Program-made: the position numbers and the translations under genes | In this document: piece after piece, positions 22,400-33,588 of the stretch | How positions within the stretch are numbered: the first letter of the stretch is position 1 | How the letters are laid out: every line of letters begins with the position of its first letter | Notes under the pieces: generated by a model | What the model saw: only the letters and a program-made list of their open reading frames with translations | What the model was told of the DNA's origin: nothing | The model's database searches: none | Assembly: GCA_001414345.1 (NCBI GenBank) | Contig: LLCB01000038.1 | Coordinates: 186,001 to 250,000 of the forward strand | From: Hymenoscyphus infarciens | Lineage: Eukaryota > Ascomycota > Leotiomycetes > Helotiales > Helotiaceae | Length of the DNA: 64,000 nucleotides | Direction: 5' to 3'

Positions 22400-24280
22400 T
22401 TGTTGTCGAAAGTAGTTGAAAGATCGGGATCCGAAAGATCAAAGTACTGTCGAGGTGAAAAAACGAGTTTCTGCTGAGCGCTGCGAGGAAAGAAAGATCG
22501 AAAGCTTCAAAAATTTTATTTATACATGTCCCGCGAGAGGCTGGGGTGGAAATCACGGGACGTGGCACTGGCCATTGTCGCGTTCACGCGTTTTGAATTA
22601 AAGCAGCAATGTGTCATTGAGTTGTCGTGCAAGTTGCGCAGCGGCTTGATTTTGATAGAGGCGGTTGCAAAAAGCAGCGAGGATTTTCCCCCTCGCTTAG
22701 CGAGACCACCACCGCACCACGAGAAGAGTTTCATTCGTGCAAGAGACCAATTCATTGGGAACACTGGGGAGGACTACGACTTGCCTTTTAACTGTCGAGA
22801 TTCTGGGACTATTTGGGTAGAGCAGTTTATCTATTTTCTCGAAAGAGGGACGTCGCGATAAGCGAATGCCCCTTGAAAAATGGGCCTCGTCCACCACCAC
22901 ACTCCTGTAGCCGCAACCCAGGTACAACACCACACCAAGGGAAAAAGATGCAAGATATCCTAGAATGTCATCCCTCCCAGAATCTAAGGCTCTGAAAGCC
23001 CATTCATCATCACCCAAAATAAGTACCACGATCTATCGCCGGAAGCATTAAGAGAAAACGATTCCATGCGACTCCAAGCACTAAGCTCCCCCTCCATCTG
23101 CCCTGCATACCCCTCGAGCATCATTTTCTTGCTTTCCCCACGACACCTCCCCGCGAAAAGGAATCATCGCCGCCTTACAACCCACCTCTCAAGGTGCAAC
23201 TCCCACCCAACCCCGGCCACCCCTGCAACCTCACACTTCCACTGCCGCTTTTTACATGTCGCAGGTAATTTCCCTTTGTCCTCGACACCGCGCTAAGAAA
23301 ACTAGCTCCCAGCCACCCGACTTTTGCTTGCGGGCAGGTAGCGAAGGTGAAGGTGAAGGTGAAGTCAACGACAATGGAATTTTGAATTTTAGAATGAATT
23401 GGGAGTGTGTGTGGGAGGGTTTAGGGCTCGCGCAACTTCATTGATATCACCATTCGTAACTCTCTCCTATTGTCGCAACGCTTACTGTCGCAACGTACGT
23501 CATTCTCTCATGGAATTACTTTGCATTGCAATCACCACGCCATTCCTCCCCCATTCTGCAGCAATATCACCACACGACCCGCCAAAGCAGAAGGTATCAA
23601 ATATCTTGAGAAACAAACCCCTTCAACCCCCGATGCACTCCCAGCTCTGCCTCCCCCCAAACAAAATTCCAACTCTGTGCTCTCTAAAAACCCCTTTCCC
23701 AAATTCTACTCCTCCCTAGGCCCCCAAGAGCCATCTTTCTATTTATTCAACCCTCTTAAGATCGGGACAGTAGCCAAAATCTAAAACTGCCCTCAAATGC
23801 CTCTGTCATCCCAGTTCTTCGAATCCCTTTCCCCAATTTCCCTACAGATTACTCAACCCTTTTGAATTTCGTAGTATCAAGACCGCTTTCGCGTTCTTGC
23901 ACTCTCGTACTTCAACCTCAACCCCAACCGCCGTAAAACACAAGAATTGGTATGCTTTATGCACCAATTATGGGTTTGACCAGTTCTCTCTAGGTCTCCC
24001 AAGTACCCATCCATCCCCCCCCTTCCTTTCAGAACCCCTTATAACTTTATTCAGTTTACTAATCCGACCCAATCATTCTCGAGTCAAAGTTGCTAGACTT
24101 GCTACCCGCTCTTTTTTTGGGGGGCGGGGAGGGGGGGTGGTTGTTGGAAAAATCAAACCTGAAGTGAAGAAAGGGTTACCGAGGAAGAGTTTCACGTGAC
24201 AGCCCCACGTGGCTCAACACACTATATCACATGATCTGAGAATCTATCGACGGATGCTTGCAATTCCCAGATATAAAGCT
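22400..24280. other. Intergenic, no supported gene
   Basis: Several frames of 60-110 codons occur on both strands. A plus-strand frame at 23,470-23,784 (104 codons, Pro-rich) is the most protein-like but has no recognised domain. No exon chain could be built. C-rich DNA dominates 23,550-24,030. Confidence 0.5.
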
Positions 24281-24294
24281 CACTCATAACCGCT

Positions 24295-25190
24295 TCTCGT
24301 AGCTTAGTGGAAAATAGTTAATAGATAGCTTATTCTAAACTCTCTTTTTAGCACTCAAATTTAAATGAGCTTACTCCTCTATTGGTAACTTACTCGTTGA
24401 ATAATAGCTTACCCAAACAGTCCGATACTTGATACCTTACTCAATACATGAACACTTGGCAGCTTACTCGACACTTTGCTGCTGACTCCACAAATGATAG
24501 CTTATTTGACAATTGACACCGTACTTTACAATTACCAGCTTACCCGTCAACAGCCAGCTTACCTAGCCTCTAAAGTTGATATATGAGTTACTCCCTCCTT
24601 AACAGCTTACTCTACAACCAACCTTTGACTCACAACTTCTTTTCGTAGCCTACACGACAACTGGCAGCTTACTCGATATTTGATACTTTGCTTGCGACAA
24701 GTAAGTCGATAATTAATAATTTACTTGTATATCGTTTTTGGCCCCCAAATTTTAGTAGCTTACTCAACAACTGATGGCTTATTCCACAACCAACAGCAGA
24801 GCTCAGCGAACCATTACCAGCTTACTTGACAACCAACAGCTTACCTACAAATCGCGTACTTGGAACCCAAAAAGGATGCTCGACTTACTCGACAACTGAT
24901 GGATTACTCGACAACCAATAGCTTACTGAACCATCACCAGCTTACTAGACAATTTAATGACTTACTCGACAATTCCCTTTCTTGGCCCCTTACTAGTATC
25001 AGCTTACCCAAAAAATTAATGGTTTACACGACGCTCAAAAACTTACTCGGCAACTGATCTTTTTCTAGCTTACTCAACAATCAACAGCTTACCCACCAAA
25101 ACAGCCCTTAGCCCCCAAAGATGGTGTCCGCGTTACCCAACAACCAACAACCTACCCAACAGCCTACCCAAAAACCCTCATCTACCATAC
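24295..25190 (+). repeat. AGCTTACTCGACAAC minisatellite, large unmutated array
   Basis: About 30 imperfect copies with consensus near CAGCTTACTCGACAACYRA, at variable spacing of roughly 18-45 bp. CpA and TpG are present, so this copy has not been heavily RIP-mutated. The unit is the same as in the 5.2-kb array and matches the reverse complement of the 21-bp unit at 59.1 kb. Confidence 0.85.
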
Positions 25191-25199
25191 CTATAGGCC

Positions 25200-26349
25200 C
25201 CCACATTCAAAATCCCCAATTTGTCAAGAACCATACACAGAAACCACCTATACGAAACCACCACCACTAGACAAGGCCATACTCAGGTATCATCATCAAA
25301 AAAAAAAAAAAATAGGTAGCTCCCGAAAACGAAAAACAACTCTTCACCAAGTCTCTATTCATACCTTACTAACCAAGATCTAACATCCATCATACAGTAC
25401 TAGTACTTCCACACCGAACCCAGCCGGCTAGTAGGCAACGCGAGTAGGTACTATTTACACCTTACCTACACGTACACGTACACGTATACGTAATCTTACC
25501 CCACCCTCCTAGGGGTACAAGTCTGTAAAGTTTTCATTTTCATTTTCATTTTCATTTTCATTTTCATTTTCATTTTCATTTTCATCACACATCGCAAGCA
25601 CCTCGCACTTCGCAATCCCTCAGCTCAAGGTTGTCAAAGTAAAGTAAAGTGTAGGTAGTAAGTAAGTATCTCCACAAGAACAGAAAGAGAGAAAAAAAAA
25701 CCCCCCCCCATCCGAAATCCCTCTTACGCAGCGTAGAACCTTATTTATTATTACTTATATACATGAGTTTATCTACCAATCTAAAAGAGACCTAGAAAAC
25801 TACAATATAGATATATAAGAAGAAGCTCTGGTAGATCAATAATCAGTAAAACAAAAGTTAGGTCTTTTTTGTTATGCTTTGAAGTTCTACGTTGAAATTC
25901 GGTTTTCGTGGGAGGAAATTCGCGTTTTTTCCGTCACCCGTAGAGGGTGTGTCGACGGGAGAACCACCAAATCTATGCCCGCTCTGCCCCTACGCTTTGG
26001 GAGCCGAGACTCAAGAACTTTAAAGCACCTAGTGCTCAACGCCTTGATTAATCTAACATTCTCCAACAGTATAATTCAATAGTCAAAGTTACTAGGTCTA
26101 ATTGCTGGGTCTGTTGATTGCGGTCACTTTTAATGTCCAACAGGGCGTAGACTCCTCAAACTGCAGGAGTTCCGTCGTTTTCGCACGCGCTAGAGTGACT
26201 ATGCACAGCAAGAAAGGAGTAACAAAAATCACAAGAACTTTTTTCTCCCATTCATTCAACGTTTAATAATCCGATAACCCGATGACTGTATGTCAAAAAG
26301 TCTAAATACAGCATTACAGAGAGAAGCCCCCAATATCCAATCCATCCAC
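25200..26349. other. Intergenic with microsatellites
   Basis: Contains poly(A) near 25,300, an ACGTAC run near 25,468-25,490, the TTTTCA repeat, a C9 run near 25,700 and a short AT-rich patch at 25,740-25,830. No gene is recognised; the part next to 26,349 is the presumed 3' untranslated region of the 6-phosphogluconate dehydrogenase gene. Confidence 0.5.
25531..25585 (+). repeat. (TTTTCA)n microsatellite, nine copies
   Basis: Nine essentially perfect copies of the hexamer. Confidence 0.95.
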
Positions 26350-28330
26350 CTATGCCTGGTATGTCGAAGCACTGACGTTACCACCACGACCGGTCCAGTT
26401 AACGTGGATGTTCTCTCCATCTGGGTACTTGGCGCTAGCGTGCTCTGGCTTGATCTTGAAGGTGTGTGCTCCAAAGTAATCTCTCTGGGCTTGGAGAAGA
26501 TTGGCTGGGAGATCCTTGGTTCGGTAACCGTCGAACCATGAGAGGGCGGTGGAGAAAGCTGGGGTTGGTATTCCGAGAAGAGCGGCCTTGGAGACGACGT
26601 CTCTCCATCCTGGTTGAGCCTTGTGGATGGCCTTGTTGAAGAAGTCATCGAACAACAAGTTCTCGAGGTCGTTATTCTTTCGGTAAGCAGCGGTGATATC
26701 CTTCAAGAAGACGGATCGGATGATGCATCCTCCACGCCACATGAGAGCGATAGATGGCTTGTTTAATTGCCATCCGTACTCCTTGGCAGCCTGAAATAAG
26801 TTGTTAGAATGTTATATAATTGAAAAGGGAAACGTAAACTTACGGTTTGCATAAGCATGAAACCTTGTGCGTATGAGATAATCTTTGATGCGTAAAGGGC
26901 TTGCTCCAAATCATCCAAGAATTGCTCCTTGTTACCCTCAAACTTGCTGGATCGACCAACAAATTCCAGAACCTTGGAAGCGCGGGTTCGCTCACCCTTG
27001 ATGGATGAAAGACAACGGGCAAGAACGGATTCGGCAATCAAGGTAACTGGCATACCAAGGTCGAGAGCGTTGATGGCAGTCCACTTTCCGGTACCCTTTT
27101 GTCCTGCGGAATCGAGAATCTTTTCCAAGAGAGGAGTTCCGTCATCATCGTTGAAGTACATGATATCACGGGTAATTTCGATGAGGAAAGAATCGAGGAC
27201 ACCCTTGTTCCATTTTGCGAGAACATCACCAATCTCCTTGTCCTGCATTCCGAGACCACGCTTCATGATATCGTAGGCCTACATTTGGTTAGTGAAGATA
27301 AATTGAGTTTTTAGACAGGGAATTCATACTTCGCAAATCAATTGCATGTCACCGTACTCAATACCGTTGTGAACCATCTTTACGTAGTGACCGGCACCCT
27401 CATCACCGACCCAGTCGCAACATGGCTCTCCGTCACTCTTGGCGGAGATGTTCTGGAAGATCTCCTTGATATATGGCCAGGCCTCGGAGTTTCCACCTGG
27501 CATGATAGATGGGCCATATCTGGCACCCTCCTCACCACCAGAAACACCGGCACCAACGAATCGGATACCTTTTTCGGCCAAGTACTTTGTTCGGCGGTTG
27601 GTGTCGGGGAAATGAGAGTTACCACCATCAATGATGATATCACCCTTCTCGCAGTGTGGGAGGAGAGTCTCGATAAAGTCGTCGACGGCCTTACCAGCCA
27701 TGACCAAGAGCATCATGCGGCGGGGTTTCTTGAGCTTTGCGCAGAATTCTTCGATTGAGTGGGCACCCTCGATGGATTTTCCTGTAGGGAATTGAATTAG
27801 TTGCTGTATTCCGGGATATAATTGGGCAATAGTGAAGAATGGGTACGTACCCTTGGCCTCGTTGGCAAGGAACTTGTCAACCTTGGAGACGGTTCGGTTG
27901 AATGCAATGACATTGGATCCGTGATCGGCAGCATTGAGAATCAAGTTCTGGCCCATGACGGCCAAGCCGATGAGGCCGAAATCTCCTCTGGGAGCATGGT
28001 CAGCATTGGATTCAGCACTCGGTTTCGAGGACGCAGCAGGAGGGTTGTGGTGTTGATTTTCCGGAGATCCGCTCCTCCCACTTGCAGCTGCCGTGCCGCC
28101 AATGTTGATGGCAGCAATGCGAGCGCTGGAGGTTGCAGGAAAGAAGATGTCAACCAAGGGAATATTTTTGGAGCAAAAGATTGCAGCAGCAGGTCTGGCA
28201 GAGGCAGAATTCTGCGTATTGCATGCATAGTGTTGTGGTGGCAGCAGCAGCAAGCCACGACGAGGACGAATGGTGGGGTAATTTGGCTGAGGGGTAAGAA
28301 AGTGAACAGCACTCACGTTGGTCCGCTCAT
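26350..28330 (-). CDS. gnd1: 6-phosphogluconate dehydrogenase, decarboxylating
   Basis: Cytosolic enzyme of the oxidative pentose phosphate pathway: 6-phosphogluconate + NADP+ gives ribulose 5-phosphate + CO2 + NADPH. Exons are 28330-28317, 27987-27851, 27781-27330, 27278-26844 and 26790-26350, totalling 492 residues, the usual length. Introns are 329, 69, 51 and 53 bp, all GT-AG. The short first exon (MSGPT) and long first intron give MSGPTGDFGLIGLAVMGQN, with the NADP-binding GLAVMG loop at residues 12-17. Other motifs are IDGGNSHFPDT, the active-site stretch KMVHNGIEYGDMQ (catalytic Lys185 and Glu192), and the PROSITE-type signature ILDSAGQKGTGKW. The C-terminal tail contains FKIKPEHASAKYPDGENIHV. 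All key residues are intact. It is divergent from the RBM42-like gene, with 1.3 kb between the two starts. Confidence 0.97.
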
Positions 28331-28786
28331 GATGGCAAGAGGAAGTGAAGTTGGAGATTAGGGTGGTATGAGGTATTTGTGAGGTGAGAGGAGGAATTGC
28401 ACAGGATCCTGTCCGTGATGTATGTTATGTGTATGAGCAAAGGAGGAGGAGGTGTTGATGATGTGTAGAAGGGAAGAAATCTTCCAAGTGACGGAAGGTT
28501 GAGGGCTCTAAATGGGTGGAGGGGGAAATGGGAGGGGTCCGGGTCTGCTTAGTCCGCCGTAGCTCAACCGTCCCGGTCTAGGCGGGATAATTGGAGCCGG
28601 TGACGCCGCTTTTCATTCTGCTCGTTGCATGTTTGCATCTCAACCTCCATGATTACACACGCCAATCCAAGGAGAACCAGGACGGGACCTTTGAGGAGAA
28701 CCAGGACCTTTCAATTTGCTGTTTCGGTGGGGGTGAAACGGCAGTGTTCTAGGGGTTCAATATGAAGGCTTTACGCACGTCGCTTA

Positions 28787-28815
28787 CCATATCCATATCC
28801 ATATCCATATCCATG
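28787..28815 (+). repeat. (CCATAT)n microsatellite
   Basis: Nearly five copies of CCATAT within the gnd1 upstream region. Confidence 0.9.
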
Positions 28816-28992
28816 CTCAACCAGCAATCAACTGAGAGAAATCGGACACATCAAACAGTGCTGCTTTTGGGTCTGAGGGTTCCGACGAGGACGGGAGGCA
28901 GTTAAAGCATGAGTACGAGTACCTTATCACCGCGGGCCAACTGCTTCTGCGCGGAAGGTCTAATAGAGTCATGGAGATGCATGGGAAAGTGT

Positions 28993-29050
28993 CCGACGAG
29001 GGCGACTGAGGGCGATGAAGGCGATGAAGGCGACGAGGGCGACGAGGGCC
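28993..29050 (+). repeat. 9-bp GAYGARGGC tandem repeat
   Basis: About six copies of a 9-bp unit, one of them 10 bp long. The open minus-strand frame across it (Pro/Ser/His-rich) is a consequence of the repeat. Confidence 0.85.
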
Positions 29051-29648
29051 GTACGATGGATGCATGAGCGATTAATGTTGGATAAACTCCCAATCGGCTA
29101 CATCAACACCAGGTTAAATAACTTCGATTCTAATTCATCAACAGCCCATCCTTCTCCGGCAACGGAATGAATACTGGCCGTGGTTTTGTAGCTGTTGATC
29201 ATGAATGTTTGTGTTTCAGAGGTTCCTCAAGCTCTTCAATTATTAAAGCCCCCACTTCCCACTTCAACCTGAGGTGGCATGAAAAGGACCCCGCCAAATC
29301 AGGCACGAACTTGCTGCCTGAGGAAAGAAAATATGAGACTTCGGAGACTTCCTCCTTGGCTTAAAGCCGAACTCAGCTTCACCGGTATTTTGCCGGCGCG
29401 TTTGCTTGCCGGCGCCTAATCGCGCTTAAGTCCAGGAATTCAATGCCAAGCTTTTGCGAATCTGCCATCAACTTTCATCAACAACACCACAGCTTGATAT
29501 CATCCCATTTATTTCAACTGCCTGCATACCGCACTTGAAACAACAAGCACACCAAGATAAGAGACTGTTGAGTTGAGAAAGCCACTGCGTCAAGGCGCAA
29601 AGGTACGTCTAACATCATACCAAATCAAGTGTCGACCAGCAATTCATC

Positions 29649-30770
29649 ATGTCCTATCCCCCACCTCCAGGTCTAAACAACAACCCTCATCCATCTCTTC
29701 CCGCTCGACCTCCTCCCTCGAACCTTCCTCCCCGACCAGCTTATAATGCTGCGACATCTCGACCCAGTGGTGGTGCGCCACCTGCCTACCCAGCATCGAC
29801 AGGATATGGAGGCTTCGCGCCCAGATCCGTAGCCCCAGCGCAAACACCTCAACCATCATACAACTCATATCAAGCTCCTCCTCAGCAACAATACCCCCAA
29901 CAAGCATATGGAGGATACAACAGCGCTCCCCCACAACAAGATGCCTACGGCGCCGCCCCTCAAATCCGAAATCCCTTCGCACCTCCCAGCGCAACCGCCG
30001 GACCAAGAAGTTATGAAGAGGATCCCGATATGGCAGCTCAAATAGCACAGTGGCAGTCCGCATACGCATCAAAAGACAACGCAGCAGCTACCAGTACATC
30101 AGGATACACTGGTCCCAACCCCGCTACCCGACGATTCAACAATTCAACTGAAGGTTCTGGCGCAGCGACATCTACGAATACCACGCCACTCGGCGGCGGC
30201 CCACGACCCGAAGCAGCAGGACCAACCATGAGCTCAGCAGCCATGTCCAGCGCCGCACACACAGACACAGGCGTGGCAAACATCGTCTCCGACTCCAAAG
30301 ACCCTTCTCAAAAAACCGTCGTCCGTTCCGGTGGTGGCTCAACCTGGACTGATTCCTCCCTTTTAGAATGGGATCCCGCGCATTTCCGTCTTTTCGTCGG
30401 TAATTTAGCAGGAGAAGTAACGGACGAATCCCTCTACAAAGCATTCTCCCGCTGGCCTTCTATTCAAAAAGCACGCGTCATTCGAGATAAGAGAACAACC
30501 AAGAGTAAGGGCTATGGATTCGTGAGTTTTAGTGATGGAGAGGAGTTCTTTTCGGCGGCGAGAGAGATGCAGGGGAAGTATATTGGGAGTCATCCTGTGC
30601 TTTTGAGAAGGAGCACTACGGAGATTAAGGCTGTGAATCCGAGGGATAAGAGACATGGGAAGGGGGGTAAGAATAAGAATAAGGGAGGTGATAAGGATAG
30701 GGATAAGACTGGTGCTGGTATCTCGAAACCGGGTAGTAAGACGAAGGGGGGATTGAAGGTCCTTGGTTGA
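29649..30770 (+). CDS. RBM42-like RNA-binding protein with one RRM
   Basis: RNA-binding protein, probably nuclear, resembling RBM42 family proteins; a role in pre-mRNA metabolism is inferred from the family. It is a single exon of 373 residues. The N-terminal 120 residues are Pro/Tyr/Gln-rich low complexity (repeated YGGY and PPQQ patterns), then a Ser/Thr/Ala-rich linker. The RRM spans about residues 247-322, with RNP2 LFVGNL at 248-253 and RNP1 KGYGFVSF at 287-294, both carrying the aromatic residues that contact RNA. The segment before the RRM, SLLEWDPAHFRLFVGNL, and the KAFSRWPSIQKARVIRDKRT stretch match the RBM42 pattern. The C-terminus is Lys/Gly-rich (KGGKNKNKGG). The first ATG of the frame is used; its context CATCATGTCC is acceptable. 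Confidence 0.93.
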   Translation: MSYPPPPGLNNNPHPSLPARPPPSNLPPRPAYNAATSRPSGGAPPAYPASTGYGGFAPRSVAPAQTPQPSYNSYQAPPQQQYPQQAYGGYNSAPPQQDAYGAAPQIRNPFAPPSATAGPRSYEEDPDMAAQIAQWQSAYASKDNAAATSTSGYTGPNPATRRFNNSTEGSGAATSTNTTPLGGGPRPEAAGPTMSSAAMSSAAHTDTGVANIVSDSKDPSQKTVVRSGGGSTWTDSSLLEWDPAHFRLFVGNLAGEVTDESLYKAFSRWPSIQKARVIRDKRTTKSKGYGFVSFSDGEEFFSAAREMQGKYIGSHPVLLRRSTTEIKAVNPRDKRHGKGGKNKNKGGDKDRDKTGAGISKPGSKTKGGLKVLG

Positions 30771-32909
30771 TTTTGGGAATTGTGCGAGTGTACGAAGAAT
30801 GCAGGAAGTCTGGACTTTGATTCTGAAAACGGGCAAGGGGTTGTTGGTCCTTTGGTCTGGATATCGGACGAGGGATTATCTAGACTAATGAGCGGAGAAG
30901 TGTAGAACTCAAGAATTCCAATCCCAACTTACTATCCAAACACCACTCTCGTTTGTCAAGAAGTTCTCCACCACGACCGGTGAACATTGCAAGTGGTAAC
31001 TCGACATCCTCTACACTGTGACCCAACGCGAGTAGCTCAACGAGAACAGAATAACGTAATCCTGAAGCAGTATCCTGCGCAAAAACTCCTATTTTCTTCA
31101 TATTTTTGCGACCGTTTCATGTCGTGTACTCTCCAGGTGTTCATGAGGCCACCCCGAGCCAGAGCACGAAACCTCAGAACCAGAACTACTTCACTTTACA
31201 ATAAACACCATGACCTTACAAGTAAACATCAATTCCCTTTCTCTGAGCATAGAAAGACGTGTTTACATCTACTTGTATTCAACCCGGTCGGAGGATTGCA
31301 AATCGTTGCGGGGAGATTCGAGAGTGACTTCCCTTTCTGGGCGATGGGGGGTTGAATGCGTTGGGACCTCCTCGTACCCTCCTCGTCTTTCACGTACTAT
31401 GTACCATGCTTGAGCTTATTATCCTGGTCACAGTGGGAGGGATTTTTGGGGAGTGGGTGGGGGTGGGGGTTTTTATCTACCTTAATTATGTCCTGTGTTT
31501 ACATTTTTTGGTCTTAGGTCTTGGGTGTTGCGAGGATTAAACTCGGACGAATCTTGTTGGCAGACGACGCAATTATTTGATCCGGTTGAAAGGACCTTGG
31601 AGATGAAGTCACGCTTTCTATGCATGGCTAGTGGGATAAATGTCTGTCCCAAGTGACTCGTGAGAGAAAAGAACACTTTGCGTAGAGCGTAGAGGCTGGG
31701 AGATTGGGAGATTGGGAGATTGGGAGATTGGGAGATTGGTATACAAATTACATGTGCGGAACGAGGGGTGGTATTTCTCTGAAGCCTTTGATTCTTCTTC
31801 TTGGGAGCGCGGGGGGGTGGGGGGTGGTGGTTGTTGAAGATACGAAAAGTGCTGGGGCGCTGGGATGTTACTTACCTGTAAGACAAACAAGAGAGGTGGG
31901 GGAGGGTAAGGCTTTGTTTTCTGTTTTCTGTTCTTTGCTCTTCTTCACTTTTTTTACTTCATTATATAAATACATGTTATCCTTTATGAATAATAACACC
32001 CTCCCCCCATCCCCCCAAAAAAGAATTTTATTCTAGAAGATCTAGACTGATTGAAACAAACTACTAGATTAGCATTGAATAAACAGAGAGACGATGAATA
32101 CTTATTACTAGAAAACTCTGGTGATATAACGCCGTTATTCTAGCCTATTAGTAGACTATTCTTTCTCGGGTATGCCAGCGACCATTGCGAGTGTTTAAGT
32201 TCGGGCTTAAATTTGCTTTTGGGACGTTTATCTAAATGCATATCTTTTTTCAAGCTAAATTCTCCAGCATTCGAGCCTTACTACTTTTCTATCAAAGGTC
32301 TTTGTCCTCTGTCCTCTGTATTATAACTAAAGTCATAATAGCTTTATGCTCGATAGCTTAGAAAGCAATGCAGGCTAGATGACACTAGCTACATGTCTTA
32401 GAAGTAGGAAACAATAGCAATACACGGGTACTGAGAACTAGAATTCGCTCCCGGTTCAAGTACAACTATGCGATTCTTATTAGCTTTTTTGTTAATTACT
32501 ACTTCAATTTATACTCGCATACTCTTTTTACACGCTCTGGATTTTCAACCTTGGAATGGCGAGGAAAGAAGCGTCATAGGTCGAGAGCAGCGAGCACTTT
32601 ACAGGGTGACATAGAAGTTGGTATTTCTTCTAATTCAACTCCCACGATTAAATCAAGAGAGGAAGTATTAATTTGGTAAAAGGGATTTTCACAGGACAGG
32701 AGTTGTTACTGGATGAACGTTGTTGGTTGAGAAGTGGGGAGTATTTATAAAATACCTAAAAGCATGTATTAATAGTTATTGTACATTCTTGACCAAAAAA
32801 CTGAGAAGATCTCTGAAAGAATCCATTCAGCTCGAGGCCATCTAAGGGTGAGTTTTCACGTGAGTTCTCTCGCTCCGATGATCTACCGAAAAAGGAGAAA
32901 CCTAGCAGC
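30771..32909. other. Intergenic without a supported gene
   Basis: Holds the GGGAGATT repeat, a G-rich patch at 31,800-31,835, and a mildly AT-rich zone from 31,950 to 32,500. Short frames occur on both strands with no domain. Confidence 0.5.
31698..31739 (+). repeat. (GGGAGATT)n tandem repeat, G-quadruplex capable
   Basis: Five GGG tracts, each followed by AGATT, then GG. Four or more GGG tracts with 5-base loops on the plus strand satisfy the usual G-quadruplex pattern. Confidence 0.9.
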
Positions 32910-33588
32910 TTAGGCGAATAACACAAGTAAGTAAGTGTTCCTTGACAGTGACACAACTTTCGGTGCGTTTGTATGATGCGTTCTTTCTAGATTCATAGTA
33001 TACGGCTTTCTTTGAAATTTGTAAAGGTTAGAATGTTCACCCCTAGCAATCTGATAGAAAATCTTAGGTTGTCCCGTTGAATCTACGCGAACATAAGAAA
33101 ACCCCATTGTTCCTCAATAACCACCTCCAAAGCAAAAGTTGGTTACCTCAGATGGCGCAATCCCAAGTATTTCAATCTCTAGCTTTGGCAATCTATAGCC
33201 CAGCCAGGATACAGCACACTCTTCTCCGTTGACGGGCACTTCATAACAATACGAATGTAGTGAGCTTAGCTGCGATACCAGAGAAAATGACTCGGAAACT
33301 CAAGCAGGATGTGTGCATCTTCACACCGATATCCATGCCTTCAACGCAACTACTCCAAGGCCTCGTCCTACATCCTGGCGAAGTATTCCCTCGATCAGCA
33401 GCATACCAACGTAATCTCTGAGTTTCTTACAATGCGCTTGAATGGTTACTGGTTTCCAGAATTCGAAGTGTAGAGAAGCTATGATGGTGTGGACAGCCTT
33501 TACCAAGCGATCAACAAGCACTTGGCGTGCTACGGTATTGAGGTCTCGCTCCCCTTTGTCGATCCTGATCTCGAGTAAAGGTGAATCC
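32910..33588 (-). pseudogene. Decayed coding region with three in-frame TGA codons
   Basis: One minus-strand frame runs about 226 codons from a possible acceptor TTTAG|GATTCACC (33,588) to a TAA at 32,910, broken only by TGA at 33,321-33,323, 33,300-33,302 and 33,114-33,116. Between them the translation looks like a real protein, for example ARQVLVDRLVKAVHTIIASL, SWLGYRLPKLEIEILGIAPS and VRVDSTGQPKIFYQIARGEH. No family is recognised. All three stops are TGA, the product expected from CGA arginine codons by CpG transition, rather than the TAA/TAG made by CpA-type RIP. A 66-bp GTAACC...GTAG intron could remove the last TGA but shifts the frame after it. No upstream exon or start was found. Confidence 0.45.

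Larger units (their letters stand above)
28331..29648. promoter_or_regulatory. Divergent intergenic promoter region between gnd1 and the RBM42-like gene
   Basis: The two starts are 1.3 kb apart and face away from each other, so both promoters must lie here. Visible features are an AGGAGAACCAGGAC direct repeat near 28,670-28,710, a CCATAT hexamer repeat, a 9-bp GAYGARGGC repeat, and two copies of GCCGGCGC at about 29,393 and 29,410 in the RBM42 half. No factor site can be assigned with confidence. Confidence 0.55.

Noticed and set aside
27342..28361. Plus-strand frames of 138 and 179 codons opposite gnd1
   Set aside because: They are antisense shadows of a gene with intact catalytic motifs and consistent introns on the minus strand.
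29603..29639. A GTACGT...CCAG pair just before the RBM42-like ATG, as a possible 5' untranslated intron
   Set aside because: Only 37 bases long, too short for a normal spliceosomal intron.
29647..30444. Minus-strand frames opposite the RBM42-like gene
   Set aside because: Shadows of a single-exon gene with clear RNP1 and RNP2 motifs.
33309..33578. A plus-strand frame with a protein-like tail (INKHLACYGIEVSLPFVDPD) and one in-frame TAG
   Set aside because: It is the opposite strand of the longer minus-strand pseudogene frame, which extends over 226 codons and continues well past this region, so the plus-strand reading is taken as a shadow.
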